Below, piece after piece: positions 45,601 through 57,649 of a stretch of DNA of 64,000 nt. Source of the stretch: Turnera subulata (Eukaryota > Streptophyta > Magnoliopsida > Malpighiales > Passifloraceae). The notes beneath the pieces are model-generated. The model had not been told where the DNA came from, searched no databases, and was given only the letters and a program-made list of their open reading frames with translations. Position numbers and translations under genes: made by a program. The number at the start of each line of letters is the position of its first letter. The stretch's first letter is position 1. The stretch is taken from NCBI GenBank assembly GCA_028386065.3, contig JAKUCV010004361.1, forward strand, positions 5,625 to 69,624, given 5' to 3'.

Positions 45601-46578
45601 GCATGTATTTGGGGTGTAAAAAATGAAGAAATGTTTAGAATGACGTCATTTTATGATACTCTTAAACCCGAGGTAGAAGCGGTGCCGAAAACCGAGTTAA
45701 TCCTGGGAGAGTAGGTGAGATCCTAGATCCTAATTTGACACATGGAAGGTGGTGAGACGATGTCGTTTTGCACAACGGACAATTGAGGCAGCATCCACGT
45801 TAACACATGCCTAGCCTGAGACTCGCGAGAAACTTGACCGAGAAAAATTTAATTATATAAATGACTCATAAAAAGTTTGAGGTACACAAAAATTATAAAA
45901 TTTGGGTATCAAATATACCCAAAACTCTCTGAAGAAAGATCCAAACTCAAATTGGAAGTATGATTAATATATGCAGCATAAAGAAGTCCAGTTCCCTGAG
46001 AATCAATTAATGGCTTTCAAGACCTGAAGATCCTACCCGGTCATCAGCGGATCTTTAGGAAACAACCAACAAAACCTTAAATTTCATGAGTATATGAAAT
46101 AACATCACAAAACCTGAAATTTCATGAATATATGAACAGTGTTAAGAATATTTAAACCAAAAACTTAAGTTAATGGTTAAGGCCTTAGAGTTGTTTGATC
46201 CTTACTATTTTAAAACGGAAGGACTCTAAATAAACCAGTGAAGTGAACCACCAAAGATTCACATATGTTAAACAACGTTTCCAAGATCAAATGTACTATC
46301 TCACATTGTGTGCCCTTTTTTTGTTCTCTGTGGAACTTTGGTGATACAAAAAAGTTCCACAGAGAACAAAAAAGGGCACCCCCAAAATATTACTCAAAGT
46401 TGCATATAACACTAACTCCCCCCCAACCAAAAAAGTCAAACAAAAAAGTCAAACAAGTATCAATTTGATCATTTGGGTCTTACCTTCCCTACTGAACGAT
46501 GACATCCCAGAAAAAAATACACACGCACAAGCAAAAGATATTATCAGACTACAAAACAAAAAAGACAAGGGAGCTGAC
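42632..46578 (-). other. Intron 1 of GGT copy B
   Basis: A large intron. 42880-44890 replaces about 400 bp of copy A intron 1 with foreign DNA. Most is extremely AT-rich, but the segment at about 43920-44720 resembles a Copia LTR-type remnant (ending near TAATTCACCCCC). From 44890 colinearity with copy A (17810 onward) resumes. No gene lies inside. Confidence 0.5.
46310..46379. repeat. Inverted duplication forming a long hairpin
   Basis: Arms GTGCCC..GTTCTCTGTGGAAC (from 46310) and GTTCCACAGAGAAC..GGGCAC (to 46379) pair over about 28 bp, with a 12-15 bp loop. Copy A (about 19116-19158) has only the right arm, preceded by GTATCACCAAG. The left arm and loop are therefore an inverted copy of the neighbouring sequence. 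Confidence 0.85.
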
Positions 46579-47334
46579 CGGTGGAGATGGTTATGACAGA
46601 AACAGCAAAGAAACACAGAACCCTGCTACTATTGCTCCAGCTCTTCTTCTTCTTACTGAATGAGAGATCACTGCCCAACAGTGAAGCTTCCATGCCATGT
46701 TGTTGTCTCATGATTAATATGTTGTTTTACTGTCTCTGTCGTTGAAGTACTGGAGCTCAGGAGAGCAACATAGTTGCTAAAGCTGCTGTTGTTAAAGAAT
46801 GAACCATACTTGGACTCCTCTCTGCACTCTGGTTGGTTGTTATGTACTTATGTTGTCTTTTATTCATATAATTGGGTAAATGACCTTTTATTTCTCTTCA
46901 TTTTCAGAAAGTGTTTCATGTTGTCCCTTAACTTTTTGTCTGTTCAATGTTGTCCCTTAACTTTTTGTCTGTTCAATGTTGTCCCTCAATTTTCACAAAG
47001 CCGATCATTTATGCCCCTATCGCTGCCAGTTTTTGCTCACACGGCGCTAAAAAGTCAATGATGTAAATAGATGGAATTACATATTTTGGAAATAAATGAA
47101 TTGAAACTATTTTTAAAGTTAAACAAAATGCATTGGATCCCACAAAAAGTTAAGCTATTCAATAAAAGTGGGCGAGAAGGGCCGCGCCACGTGTTATAAA
47201 AATTAGGAAAATGATGCATTAATTCAAGCGAATATATAGCCCATGCTTTTCTAAATAACATCAGAAACTTCCATCGGCCAGGACAAATAGAATTCAGTTG
47301 ACCCTGGAAATATATAAGGGTACCACTTTTGGTT

Positions 47335-47518
47335 TTTTTTCGGTTTCCATCGGGTATCCAGAGTTTTGTCCCGACTAATTCGGTCGACCTGCGTCGCACA
47401 CCTGGGTATGGTGGGTGAGTCTCCCACTGGGAATTTTTTGCGTACACGAAGACTCGAACCCGAGACCTCGCTTAAGCAGAACCAAGTCGCTTACCACTTG
47501 GACCAACCCCACATTGGT
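47335..47518 (-). mobile_element. tRNA-derived SINE
   Basis: An 18-bp duplication AGGGTACCACTTTTGGTT flanks it (47317-47334 and 47519-47536). On - it has an A-box-like GTCCAAGTGGTAAGCGAC, a B box GGTTCGAGTC, and a T-rich end. It looks like a tRNA gene at first sight, but lacks a cloverleaf and has SINE flanks. Confidence 0.82.
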
Positions 47519-48561
47519 AGGGTACCACTTTTGGTTGTGTATGCACACTTATAAATATAATCAATTACTACAAATAAGCACAATAAGGGAGAATTCTGAC
47601 ATGATGTGATTTAATCTTTAAAAAAAATAATATGAAAATTTTTCCTTACAGTTTTACGTTTTGTTTTATTTTTAAAAATAAATAATGTTTTTATATAGTA
47701 TTATTGTTTTAACTGCGTATCAATATTAATAATTATACTTAATTTAATTCTTTCTTTTCACTAGCAAGGTAATTTTTATTTTAATTTTACTGATGACTAA
47801 TTAGTACCATAAAATTAATTTTGAGTTTTTATTTATTTTTTTGGAAATAAATAATTTTCTTGATCTATTATTCTTGTTGTTACACTATATGCAGTTGAAA
47901 TAATGAAAATAATCATATTATATTCATTCAGGTCACCACCTCTAAAGAAACGGCATATTGAGCTGGTAGGAATCCCAGTACTACATCACCAAAACATTAT
48001 ATATATATATAAAAAAAAAAACATGCACACACAATTGCACAAACATTAGAATATGGAAGATATATAGGGAACCTCCCCCATGTGGCACCGATCCGATCCA
48101 CGATAAGATTGTTTAAATGGGGGCGTGTGCGGAGCGGGCCCAGTTTTGTTTTTCCAAGTTGCAAGAGAAAGAACATTTGGAGTCCAACCTCCAAGTTCCG
48201 AGGTCCAACTTGCAGCTATAATTATGAACCATATTTTGTTGCATTTTTTTTCTCTTATTATAATACTTATCATGTAGATGTAGATCCGTATACCAACTCC
48301 TTAAAATAAATGGAATTGGCCTTATTGTCACTTAACTGGTGTTACACTATTACTGCATTGCATTTTTAACCTGTATGTTGTTTCTTCCTAATTACAAGTT
48401 TTTTCTGAATTTTGCCTCAACGAGGCTGGACTAAGTAGATTTTTCTTTTTCTTTTAGTTGACAAGTAGAGTTGAATAACTTGTGCGGTTAGGTGACATCT
48501 AAATCAAATCACTAACCCTAAAAAATTATCAGATCTAATTATGTTGGACACAAGAGCAGAT

Positions 48562-48970
48562 TGATATGACGGCGCAAATATCGAGCCCAAATAATGCAAG
48601 CCCAACCCACTAAGTAGAAGGTCCAAGAACACTAACACTCTAGTGCAAGACAGTTGGTCTGACAGTTGCCAAGCACCTCTCCCTAAGCTATTAGATCGAG
48701 ATGGTACAGAAGAACACTGATCGTCAGATTTGGATGACCTCAGCTGCCTATAAATATTAAAAAGGAGAGAGAAAAGAGACACGAAAAGAAAGGGGCTCGG
48801 AATTTCTTCCAGCGGCCTAAAGCTTGGCAAACCCTCGATGAACTATTTTTTCTTCTTGTATTCTCCTCCTCCATTGTACTCCATTCATTATCTAATAAAA
48901 TGCTATGTTTTTCATCTAGCTTCATGTTTTATTGTTGGATTCCAATCTCTATCTTTTCCGAGTTATATCA
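48562..48970 (+). mobile_element. Probable solo LTR (409 bp)
   Basis: It starts TGATATGACG and ends GTTATATCA, like the LTRs of the Tat-like element, with flanking CAGAT / CGGAT (one mismatch). Inside are a TATA-like CCTATAAATATT (about 48750) and AATAAAATGC (about 48894), as expected for an LTR promoter and poly(A) signal. Copy A lacks it. Confidence 0.6.
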
Positions 48971-50644
48971 CGGATCTTAGGGGCCAAGTAGAGGGCCAAG
49001 CCCAGGGGCGGATATAGGGGGCCCCCAGAATTTGGTTTTCTATATATATGGTAATAATTAGTCATAAAATATTAAGTAGTTTGGTGGTTTGCTCTTTGCA
49101 TTCCAAGTGATTGGCCGGGCTTGAGTCTTGGCAAAGACTTTGTTTTATCATTTTTTTTCTATTTTCACACATATGATATAATTTAGTCCCTATTAATCTA
49201 GAATTAATATATTTTGGCCCCCCTTAAAATTTTCTTCTAAATCCGCCCTTGGTCCCCCCTAAAATTTTCTTCTAGATCCGCCCCTGGCCCCTCTAAAATT
49301 CATTATTTATATATAGTAATATGTTCGACATGAATTTCTAAGTAGCTTGGTGGTTAAACTGTAGTGGTTACTGGTTAAAGTGCTGTCAAATTTCCTGGAA
49401 TAATTTGTATAATTATGGCTCCCCCTCGGCAGAGAAAAAAAACCTAATTTGTTGGTTCTTTGAAAATAACTATTTCACAGAAGCAACATACGCATGATGT
49501 GATTGAGTAAGCAAAGATTACGAAAGCTAAGACGGAACTTCTAATAGCAAGAGAAATTATTGCAAAATCACTGACTTAAAATCTAATATGAAAAGTATTT
49601 AAATGTGTGAAATCATGGACAAAATTTAGGTACTGCATAATTGATAATTTCAACTATATTCATTCTTTGGTGCACGAGAAAAAAGTATGTTGAACTTCAA
49701 GTAAGCATCGTAAGTGGGCATGACTTGATGGATATATTAAAAGGAAAACTCCTTTATCAAAATAACTGAAGAAAGAAAAAAAGGAAAGAGAACTGTTTTT
49801 TTTTTTTTTTTTTGCTAAATCTTAATTTGCACAACCCATTTTTTACCCTAAAATCACTTAGTCAAACAAATCTGATATTTAACTTTCAAAAAGTATCAAA
49901 TGGGCCATTGTTACTCTGTTATTCTAAAACCATGTTGTTTTGCTACAATTCTCTGTTTTAACCTTGTTTTGTTTAATTTTTTTTTTTTCTCTTCTTCACC
50001 AATCCAAAAAGCCAAAACTTAAGAGTTTCTTTCTACTCATGTTTTATACTTTTAAGACAATCTAAGTCGCTCATGAATTTGTTGATATATCAAACTAAGG
50101 TAGTTGTATTTAATTTAAGAGTCATTCTTATTGCTTGTACCAAGTCCAAAATCGTTGAAGTTTGTGCTTGGGTTCAGAGTGGGTCAAAATTTTTAGAGTA
50201 TTGATCACTCGCCTTCAAGTTTGAAATCAAGTTTCAAGTGAGATGATCACTACTATGTTTGAGTTTAAAGTATATTGATCATTGAAAATTCAAAGGCAGG
50301 GTGAATTGATCATTTTTGAAAGTGAGATCTCCGAAGATTTGGAAGATAGAAGTTATCCCAGGTTGACGGCCTATATGATTCTAGTAATGATGACTGATGA
50401 GTAATGGCAAAAATGGGATCCTTCCTACCGGTCCATCTTGCATGTTGTTGTGGGTATAGCAATTAGACAAGTATTCTCAAGCAATAGGAGAATTTACAGA
50501 TGAATCATATAATGATTATATACAAGTTGTTTTGGAGTGGTTTTCTTGATACAGGAAACTTTTGTTGCTCAATATAGGGTATTGTGTCCTGTCAATGGCC
50601 CTTATGTGCCCTTGGATGTTTCAATTTTTCAGACAGTATATTAA

Positions 50645-53600
50645 TCAAACTGCCGCTGGCCTTCCATCCTTCCTTGGATCGCTAACAGCAGTAAGTGTTC
50701 CATGAAATATTTGGTTGGTACTGTAGTCTCCGCTATCTTTATGGCCCATGTCAGAGCGGCTTTGGAGGCTTTGAACAATTAACTGGACCATAGCCCCTCC
50801 TGCCTTGGACTTCAACTGATGACCTCTTGCTTCCAAGAAAAGTCTGGTTTCCCCAGATAGCTCTATGTGCTCACCATCGATCACAGTCCAGTTCTCATAG
50901 GAGACAACATCTGGTATTAACTGCACAGAAGTTAAAGTTTAAATTAAAATATCTTTCCTCAAAAAAAAATTTGAGAGCAGAAAATGTTCTTCTTAACAGA
51001 AGGTAAAAGAATATAACATTTCTCTGTTGAAAAAAGCTGAAAACCTCGTGGAAGACCCTTGGACTCTGGACTGCAGCTAAAGGTTCCATTCCCAAGACAA
51101 AATGATTAAGAAAAACTTGTAGCACTGCCTCAATTATTAACAATCCGCCACTCCCACCAATGACTCCAGCTAGCTGGTTATCCTGCCAGATTTAGAAAAA
51201 GGGTGTTGCAACTGATTGGCAAATGTTTAAACCTTGAGCCGAAAAAATGAAGTTGAGCTGCGCAGAATTCAGATTTTTAGCGACGGGATACATCTCATTA
51301 AGAGATGCAATTGCCTAGTTTCTAATAGTTCTACCTTGGTAATAATAAGGGGGGTCATAGAAGACAAGGGTCTCTTGTTAGGTGCAATGAAATTTGCAGG
51401 AGAGGGAGGCAGCTTATCAGGAGATAACTCCGTGGGTGCTGAGAAGTCCCCCATCTCATTGTTGAGCAGAATACCAGTAGAGGGAGAGAGCACTCCTGCT
51501 CCAAAACCATAATTAACAGTTGTTGTCATTGACACAGCATTTCTCTCTGCATCAACAATGCAGAAATGGCTAGTTCCATGATCTCTAAGCTGACTCCATC
51601 TGCAAATCAAGGACTAAGAGCTTTAGAAGAATTATTCACCAAGTTGGTGATAGGGACACAAATAGGAACATTAGCAGCCGGTACAGATTGATGTGATTAA
51701 CTTGTTAGGTCATACCTGCTCATATAATATTCCGGAGGAAAAGTGGTATTATCTAGAATCAATTTCTGAAATTGCTTCGCATAGGATGGAGAAAGCATTT
51801 CAGATATATATTTGGTTATGTCTACAAAGCGAGGATCACCTAAGTTCATGCGGACAGCGAGCATATGCTTCATTGCTTCGATTAACCGATGTAGACCAAG
51901 GTTTTCGGCAGCAGCATTAGAGCTTCCGTAGCTCTCCAAAATGTTCAAGACCTGTTCGCATCATTTTAATATCAGATAACCTCTATGCAACTCAACAAGA
52001 AATGCAGACCTGTAATGAGAGAAAAGTGCTAAGTGCTGCAATATATAGAATCCCATTGTTAGATCATCAATCAGTTCTAAGTTAATGGCATCTACTATGC
52101 TCGTCAAAGGAGGGAGAGCATATTCATCAAAACAGCCAAATATCGTTTTCTGTAGCAGCATATATTTGAGACACAATATGCAGAAACAGAGAAAAAGGGT
52201 ATCACTCACCAGAGAGAGCCCAAGTGTTCCACTTGAAGGTGGTGGCATTCCATAAACAGTATAACCCATCAAGTTTGCTTCCATTGCATCGGTTATCACC
52301 ACCTTATAATTCTTTAAATCCTCCATTGTCAATATCCCACCAGCCTCTCTCACATCCTTCACAAACTTCTCACCAAGAGTGCCATTGTAAAAAGCTTGTG
52401 GCCCTTGCTCTGCTATCGCCTCCAGGCTTCGGCCTAGCTCCACATTATGACATGTGTCACCAGCTTCTAACACCTTTCCATTTGGTGCAAAAACTTGTTG
52501 CATTCCACGGTCATTCTCGATCTTTTTAGTCTTTGCTAGAGCTTGTGCAAGATAAGGAGCAACCACAAAACCTTCTTTGGCGAGCTTGATTGCAGGTTGG
52601 AACAAAGTCTTCCAAGGCAAACGCCCATGTCGTAACCAAGCTTGATATAGGCCGGCAATCTCACCAGGAACTCCTCCTGATAGTGCACCTAGGTACTTGT
52701 TCTCCATGTTGTTCGCATACATGTCCTGTTTGATAAAAAATAACATGAACAAACAGCCATGGAATCAGTCAATTTGGATAAATAAATGCAAAGAAAACAT
52801 AGACTGGACCAATCATATCATAGTTACCAAATAGAACCAAGAAATATCAACTTGTACTAATATTAGGACAACTTTGAACCTTTGTAGCTGCCAAGGGAGC
52901 AGTTTCCCTCGAGTCAAATGCTTGAGCTTGTGAATTTGATGAAGACCTGACAACCATGAAAGCTCCACCTCCTATACCACTTGCCATTGGATTAACAACA
53001 CCAACGCACAATGCGGTCGCAACTGCAGCATCCACAGCATGCCCTCCTTGTCGAAGCATTGACGCTCCGATTTCTGAACATCGACCATCATCAGCAGCAA
53101 CAACACCCTGATTTGAGTCAACAGTTCCAGAATCATGAACTGCAACCCTTCCACTGTGAGTGTTTTCTTCTCTTAGTATCCAGCACGTCAAGTCGCCTCC
53201 AAATATAAGGCACGCAACTGAAACCAAAAGGAAGCTGGCATTATTAACTTTAATATTTCTGCATCCATGAACAATGGGAGTAGACAATCTACCTTCATGT
53301 CTCTTCCAAACAGGTAAATCAGTCTTTTAAAGAATCAGAGAAGTACTCAAAATTGTGTCTCTATTAATAGATTGCATTCATGGTAAAATATCATATAAAA
53401 AGGCACAATAAATGGGAAGAAATATCCAAACTCAAAATAGACGTACGATTGTATATGTAGCACAAATAAGTTCAGTTTCCTGAGAGTCAATTAGGTTGGC
53501 TTTTCTCTCCACTGGTGTAACCCAGAAACAAACTTTGAATCAATTCTGGGAAAACCCAGAATTCTGCAGAACCAACAGGCTTAGCAAGTCTGACACTGTT

Positions 53601-54660
53601 GGTTATTGTTTCATTAATTTTCACACAAGTCTCTCAATTTTTTTGTTTTTAACCACTCTGAACATTTCAGAGTAACAATAAAGTGAAACATCAACATTTT
53701 TTTTCTTTGATTTCACTTGCTTGAACCAGATTACAACAAATACCTATATAGGCCAATATGCAGCAAGTCTGCAACTTGCAGAGCAGACCATCAAGCCCTT
53801 GATTCTCATCTTGGTTTGCTAAACATCAAGCATCCCAAGAATAATCAAGATAACATAAAACACTAAACAATACAATAATATAAAATACACCACTTGCACA
53901 TTTAAATGTTTCTACAAACTACTAAGTGATGGTGGCGCCAAAACTTGTTGCTGCTGCAATTCCAGCAGCTTGATCGCACAATCGACAAATTAATGGCTTT
54001 CATGACGCGGAAATCCTACCTGGTCATCGGATCTTTAGACGAACAACCAACAAAACCTTTGATTTCATGAGTATATGAACTGAACCACTCTGATTAAACC
54101 ACTGAATTGAGCCACCAAAGATTCTCATATCTTAAACAATGTGTCAAAAGATCAAATGTACTATCTCACATTATATCACCAAGTTCCACTAGAACATAAA
54201 AGCACACCACCAAGATATTACTCAAAAGTTGCATATAACTAACTCAGCCAACAAAAAGGTTAAACAAGCATCAATTTGATCACTTGGGTCTTACCTACCT
54301 ACTGAACCATGATATCCCAGAAAAAGAAAACATAACACCAAGATATTACTCAAAAGCTGCATAGAACTAACTCGGCCAACAAAAAAAGTTAAACACATCA
54401 ATTTGATCATTTGGGTCTTACCTACCTACATATTGAACATGAATGACATCCCAGAAAAAGAAAAAAGACAACACACACACACACACATACACAAACGGTA
54501 TTATCAGGCTACAAGACAAAAGGAGCTGACCGGTAATGATGGTTATGACAGAAACAGCAAAGAAACACAGAACCCTGCTGCTGTTGCTCCAGCTCTTCTT
54601 CTTACTAAATGAGACATCACTGCCCAACAGTGAAGCTTCCATGCCATGTTGTTGTCCCAT
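50645..54660 (-). CDS. GGT3: Glutathione hydrolase 3 / vacuolar gamma-glutamyltranspeptidase, copy C (7 exons)
   Basis: The best preserved copy. Exons: 54660-54531, 53217-52880, 52725-52210, 51951-51716, 51599-51335, 51182-51045, 50920-50645, summing to 633 codons with stop (632 residues, close to the about 637 I recall for Arabidopsis At4g29210). Exon 1 gives MGQQHGMEASLLGSD, a Lys/Ser linker and a hydrophobic span that continues across the first splice (about residues 30-51), i.e. a signal anchor for the secretory route to the vacuole. Nucleophile Thr416 lies in DHGTSHFC. Substrate-site blocks SRETAPL, NYGFGAG, LSPSTGILLNNEM and PLSSMTP are intact, and the protein ends DPRKDGRPAAV. Without exon 1, an ATG at 53287 would open a shorter alternative N-terminus. 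The exon 1 donor is the weak GTCAGC. Confidence 0.92.
53494..53987. mobile_element. Insertion of about 490 bp in intron 1 of GGT copy C
   Basis: Copies A and B run continuously through TCAATTA..GGCTTTCA, while C has about 490 extra bp (from about GGTTGGCTTT to ATCGACAA) with AATTA at both sides. The content looks like an LTR-type fragment. No coding and no clear terminal motif were seen, so the class is open. Confidence 0.5.
54205..54460. repeat. 128-bp tandem duplication in intron 1 of GGT copy C
   Basis: CAAGATATTACTCAAAAG starts at 54211 and again at 54339, followed in both by GCATA, TAACTC.GCCAACAAAA, GGGTCTTACCTACCTAC and ATCCCAGAAAAAGAAAA. The copies differ at several sites. Copies A and B have one. 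Confidence 0.8.
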
Positions 54661-55770
54661 GATTAATGTGCTGTTTCACTGTTTCTGTCTTTCAAGTCCT
54701 GGAGCTCAGGAGAGAAACAGAGTTGCTAAAGCTGCTGCTGTTGTTAAAAAATGAACCGTACTTGGACTCCTCGCTGGACTCTGGTTGGTTGTTATGTCCT
54801 TATGTTGTCCTTTTACAATAAATATAAAAATATCTGCCTTGGTGAATGGTGATGCTCCAATTACCTTGCGTACAGGGGTGAAACTGTGCATGTCTCGTGT
54901 GGTCCGTCTCTTCTTGGGTGCGATTCTGACTCGGAAACTGAATCTGAATCTACCCACATTAGCAACGTTTGTTCATCAAGTATCTTCTTTTTTTCGTGCG
55001 AGAATGGATCATTATTATTGTTTCCCCTTCGAGTTAATTTTTTTCTTCTTTGAGCTTTTCTGTTTTTTTCTTTCTTTTTTCTTTTGAGTTCGAGTCCTTA
55101 TCAAGTTACTCCAACATAAATCATCTGAGTTTGGAAGCTTAATCATATTAATAGACACACTCATACGAAACATAGGCGGATTGATTGCTTACGCTAGCTA
55201 TAAGTCTTTACCTCACAAGAAAACGAAATCTTGATTTTTTTTTTTCTAACAAATACTAGTATGCATGCAAGTCCTCATAATATATATTTTTTTTGGAACA
55301 GCAATCAAAACTTTATCATTCATTCAGGTTACGACATCTAAAGAGACAACAGATTTAGCTGGTAAGAATACTAGGAGTACTATATCACCAAAACATTAAA
55401 AAAAACACAAACATTAAGAAAAAAAACATGAAAGATATATTCTCACAAAAAAAAAAACATGAAAGATATAGGGAAGATCCAATGTGGCACAGACGTAAGA
55501 TAAGATTGTTTAAATGGGTCAGTTTTGTTTTCCAAGTTGCACGACAAATGGAGTCCAAGTTCCGAGGTCCAAGTTGCAACTAAATGACATTTTGTTTCAT
55601 TTTTTTTCTTTTATTATTTGGGTTAGTTCTTGGGCAATAATATCATTTTTTTCTCTTCAATAATATCAGTTTGTTGGTATATGGATCAGCATAATTGATA
55701 ATTTCAACTATATTTATTCTTTGGTGCTCGAGACAAAAGTAAGTACAACAAACATCGTAAGTGGGCATAC
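54661..55770. other. Upstream flank of GGT copy C
   Basis: No gene. It is partly colinear with units A and B (for example AAGATTGTTTAAATGGG at 55502), with an extra unassigned block at about 54805-55270. The unit is cut off at 55775 by a Copia-type element. Confidence 0.45.
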
Positions 55771-56277
55771 TTGATTGTAGAATATAAGAATTCACCGAAA
55801 ACACAAACTTTTATTATTTAATTTGACTAGGCGTCACCTCGGTGCCTCTTACGGTAGCCATACCCACAACTTTTAATGTGCAACACATAATAATAAAACC
55901 CTAGCATACTTATTTATAGGGAATTCTGACTTAACGGACAAGACAAGACTCTTAAACCAGACCGAACTTGGACTCTTAAAACCCAATTACATAAAGACTT
56001 TTAAACCCAATTAAAATTAGCTTAGTTTAATACCCAACAATGTCTCCCTTAAACTGAGCTTACAAGAACAAAAATGACTCTATCCAATACCATCAATTGC
56101 AAGTGTCTTCAGCGCCATTGTTGTTGCAGTGACTAACTCGAACATTGCTTCGAACAGTAATATCTTCCTTGAATCGAACCAAACCTTCAGCTTCACCTCC
56201 TTTCCAAATTGCATAACATATATCAAATGCATCTTCCATGCTTCATCTTGCTCGTCAATGACATCTTGAACTGTCTC

Positions 56278-57423
56278 TCATTCCTTGTTCCTTTTAAGAA
56301 CACTCTTAACAAAATTGCTCATAAAAGCATTGTTCACATCCTTAGTTGAGAAAAATTGATCAACACCAATAAAATCAATTTTCTCACCATAGATAAAGTC
56401 AATTACTTCAACTTCCTTTCCTTCAATCTCTGCTAACTTTCTCTCCTCTCCTTGTTCAAGCTTTCCCAATTTGTCTCCCTTGAACAAAGAATCATCTGCA
56501 AAAATCTTCTCTTCCACTTGTTCAACTACCTGTTCACCTTCATTGTCTCCCTTAAAAAAAAAATTATTTCCTTGAACCACGAACTTTTCTTTTTCCTCCT
56601 TCTGAGAAAATAATTCTTCCACATTGATCCTTGACAACCTGTAAAACTCACCATGAAACTTGGAATCTTGACTGCAATGTAAGAGTGACAAATTTTCTAC
56701 TTCAATCCTTCCCAATCTTCTAACTTCATCATCAAATTTGTCTTCCATGTCGCAACTTGTCAATGTCTCTGAATTGTTAGAATTACTAGCTCTACTCTCC
56801 ATGACCTTAGCATCACACTATTGCTGTTCACTTGTCCTCTCGCTTCTGAAATTGAGGCGCTTCTCATGCATAATCAGTTTAGCTTTTAACACATCAATTG
56901 TCAAAGCTTTGAGATCTTGGAATTCTTCAATAGGTTTCACCTTGCAATCAAAACTAAATGGTAGGCTTCGGAGAATTTTCTTTACAACCTGAAGATCTGT
57001 CATCTTCTCACCATTAGCTCTCAAACGGTTAACAAATTTTTGTATTCGACAGAAATAACCATCAATTGTTTCATCCTCTCCCATATGGAGAAGCTCAAAC
57101 TCTTTTCTCAACTCTTGCAAACTGAATTTTTTAACAACCTCTCCGCCACCATAGGTTTCCAGCAAAGCATCCCAATACTCTTTTGCAGTTTCAACATACC
57201 TGAATTTTTGAGAAACATGAAAATCTACCTGTTGTTTGAGATAGTGCAGTGCTTCATCATTCTTTTCCACCTCTTCTTGTGTGTGATTTTGAATCCCTTC
57301 TTGAACAACATTCCATACTTTGATATGCTTGAAGAAAGTTCTCATCTGTCTCCACCATATTTCGAAATAATCTTTGCCATTAAATTTAAAAACAAGGCAC
57401 TCCTCATACTGAATATCCATCAC
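56278..57423 (-). pseudogene. Copia-type gag with an acidic/basic C-terminal extension, one in-frame TAG
   Basis: 57423-56818 encodes 201 residues of the UBN2/gag-polypeptide type (FNGKDYFEIWWRQMRTF, TAKEYWDALLETY, LRKEFELLHMGEDETIDGY, VVKKILRSLP). A TAG at 56818-56820 ends it. The same frame then stays open to 56278 for another 180 codons of a Glu/Lys-rich charged segment (RLGRIEVENLSLL, KLEQGEERKLAEIEGKEVE). No protease, integrase or RT follows. Either a nonsense change in a longer gag or a stop used as a programmed break. Nothing in the flank proves readthrough. Confidence 0.7.
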
Positions 57424-57649
57424 TCAAATACACTCCGCACCAAAATTACCACAAGACAAATCCACCAAACCAAAATAAACAAATCAACCAATTTTGTTGC
57501 GTTGCAAACAAATAAATTTCAATGTTCACCTGATGCTTTCGATATGCTTTAAGTACATTAACGCCACAATTCTTCTCCGCCACGCATGCACACCCGCTTT
57601 GACTTTTCCCCTTTTTTTTGTTTTGCCCAATGGCAAATCACGTATAGTA

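Larger units (their letters stand above)
40026..46711 (-). pseudogene. Glutathione hydrolase 3 copy B, single nonsense codon
   Basis: Same seven-exon structure as copies A and C: 46711-46579, 42631-42294, 42139-41624, 41338-41103, 40981-40717, 40564-40427, 40301-40026. All splice sites and exon lengths are kept. The catalytic DHGTSHFC is present, and it keeps NYGFGAG as in copy C. The one fatal change is in exon 2, where the codon before AF in the SGIGGGAF block is TGA (42378-42380, codon 129) instead of GGA. Other changes: NPQASGIGG, GGDGGLFIIEG. Intron 1 is expanded to about 3.9 kb. Exons after the stop are otherwise open, so the loss is recent or the stop is an assembly error. Confidence 0.88.
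46712..50354. other. Upstream flank of GGT copy B and junction to unit C
   Basis: No host gene was recognised. The stretch is colinear with 19604-22225 and 36815-37070 of unit A, broken by a TTGTCCCTTAAC repeat (two 29-bp copies at about 46920-46977), a SINE, a solo LTR and a CAGGGGCGGAT..ATCCGCCCCTG inverted-end element (about 49003-49290). The last 220 bp before 50354 match neither A nor C. Confidence 0.5.

Noticed and set aside
47335..47518. A tRNA gene on the - strand
   Set aside because: It has Pol III box-like motifs but no cloverleaf, and it is bounded by an 18-bp direct repeat with a T-run, so it is a SINE.
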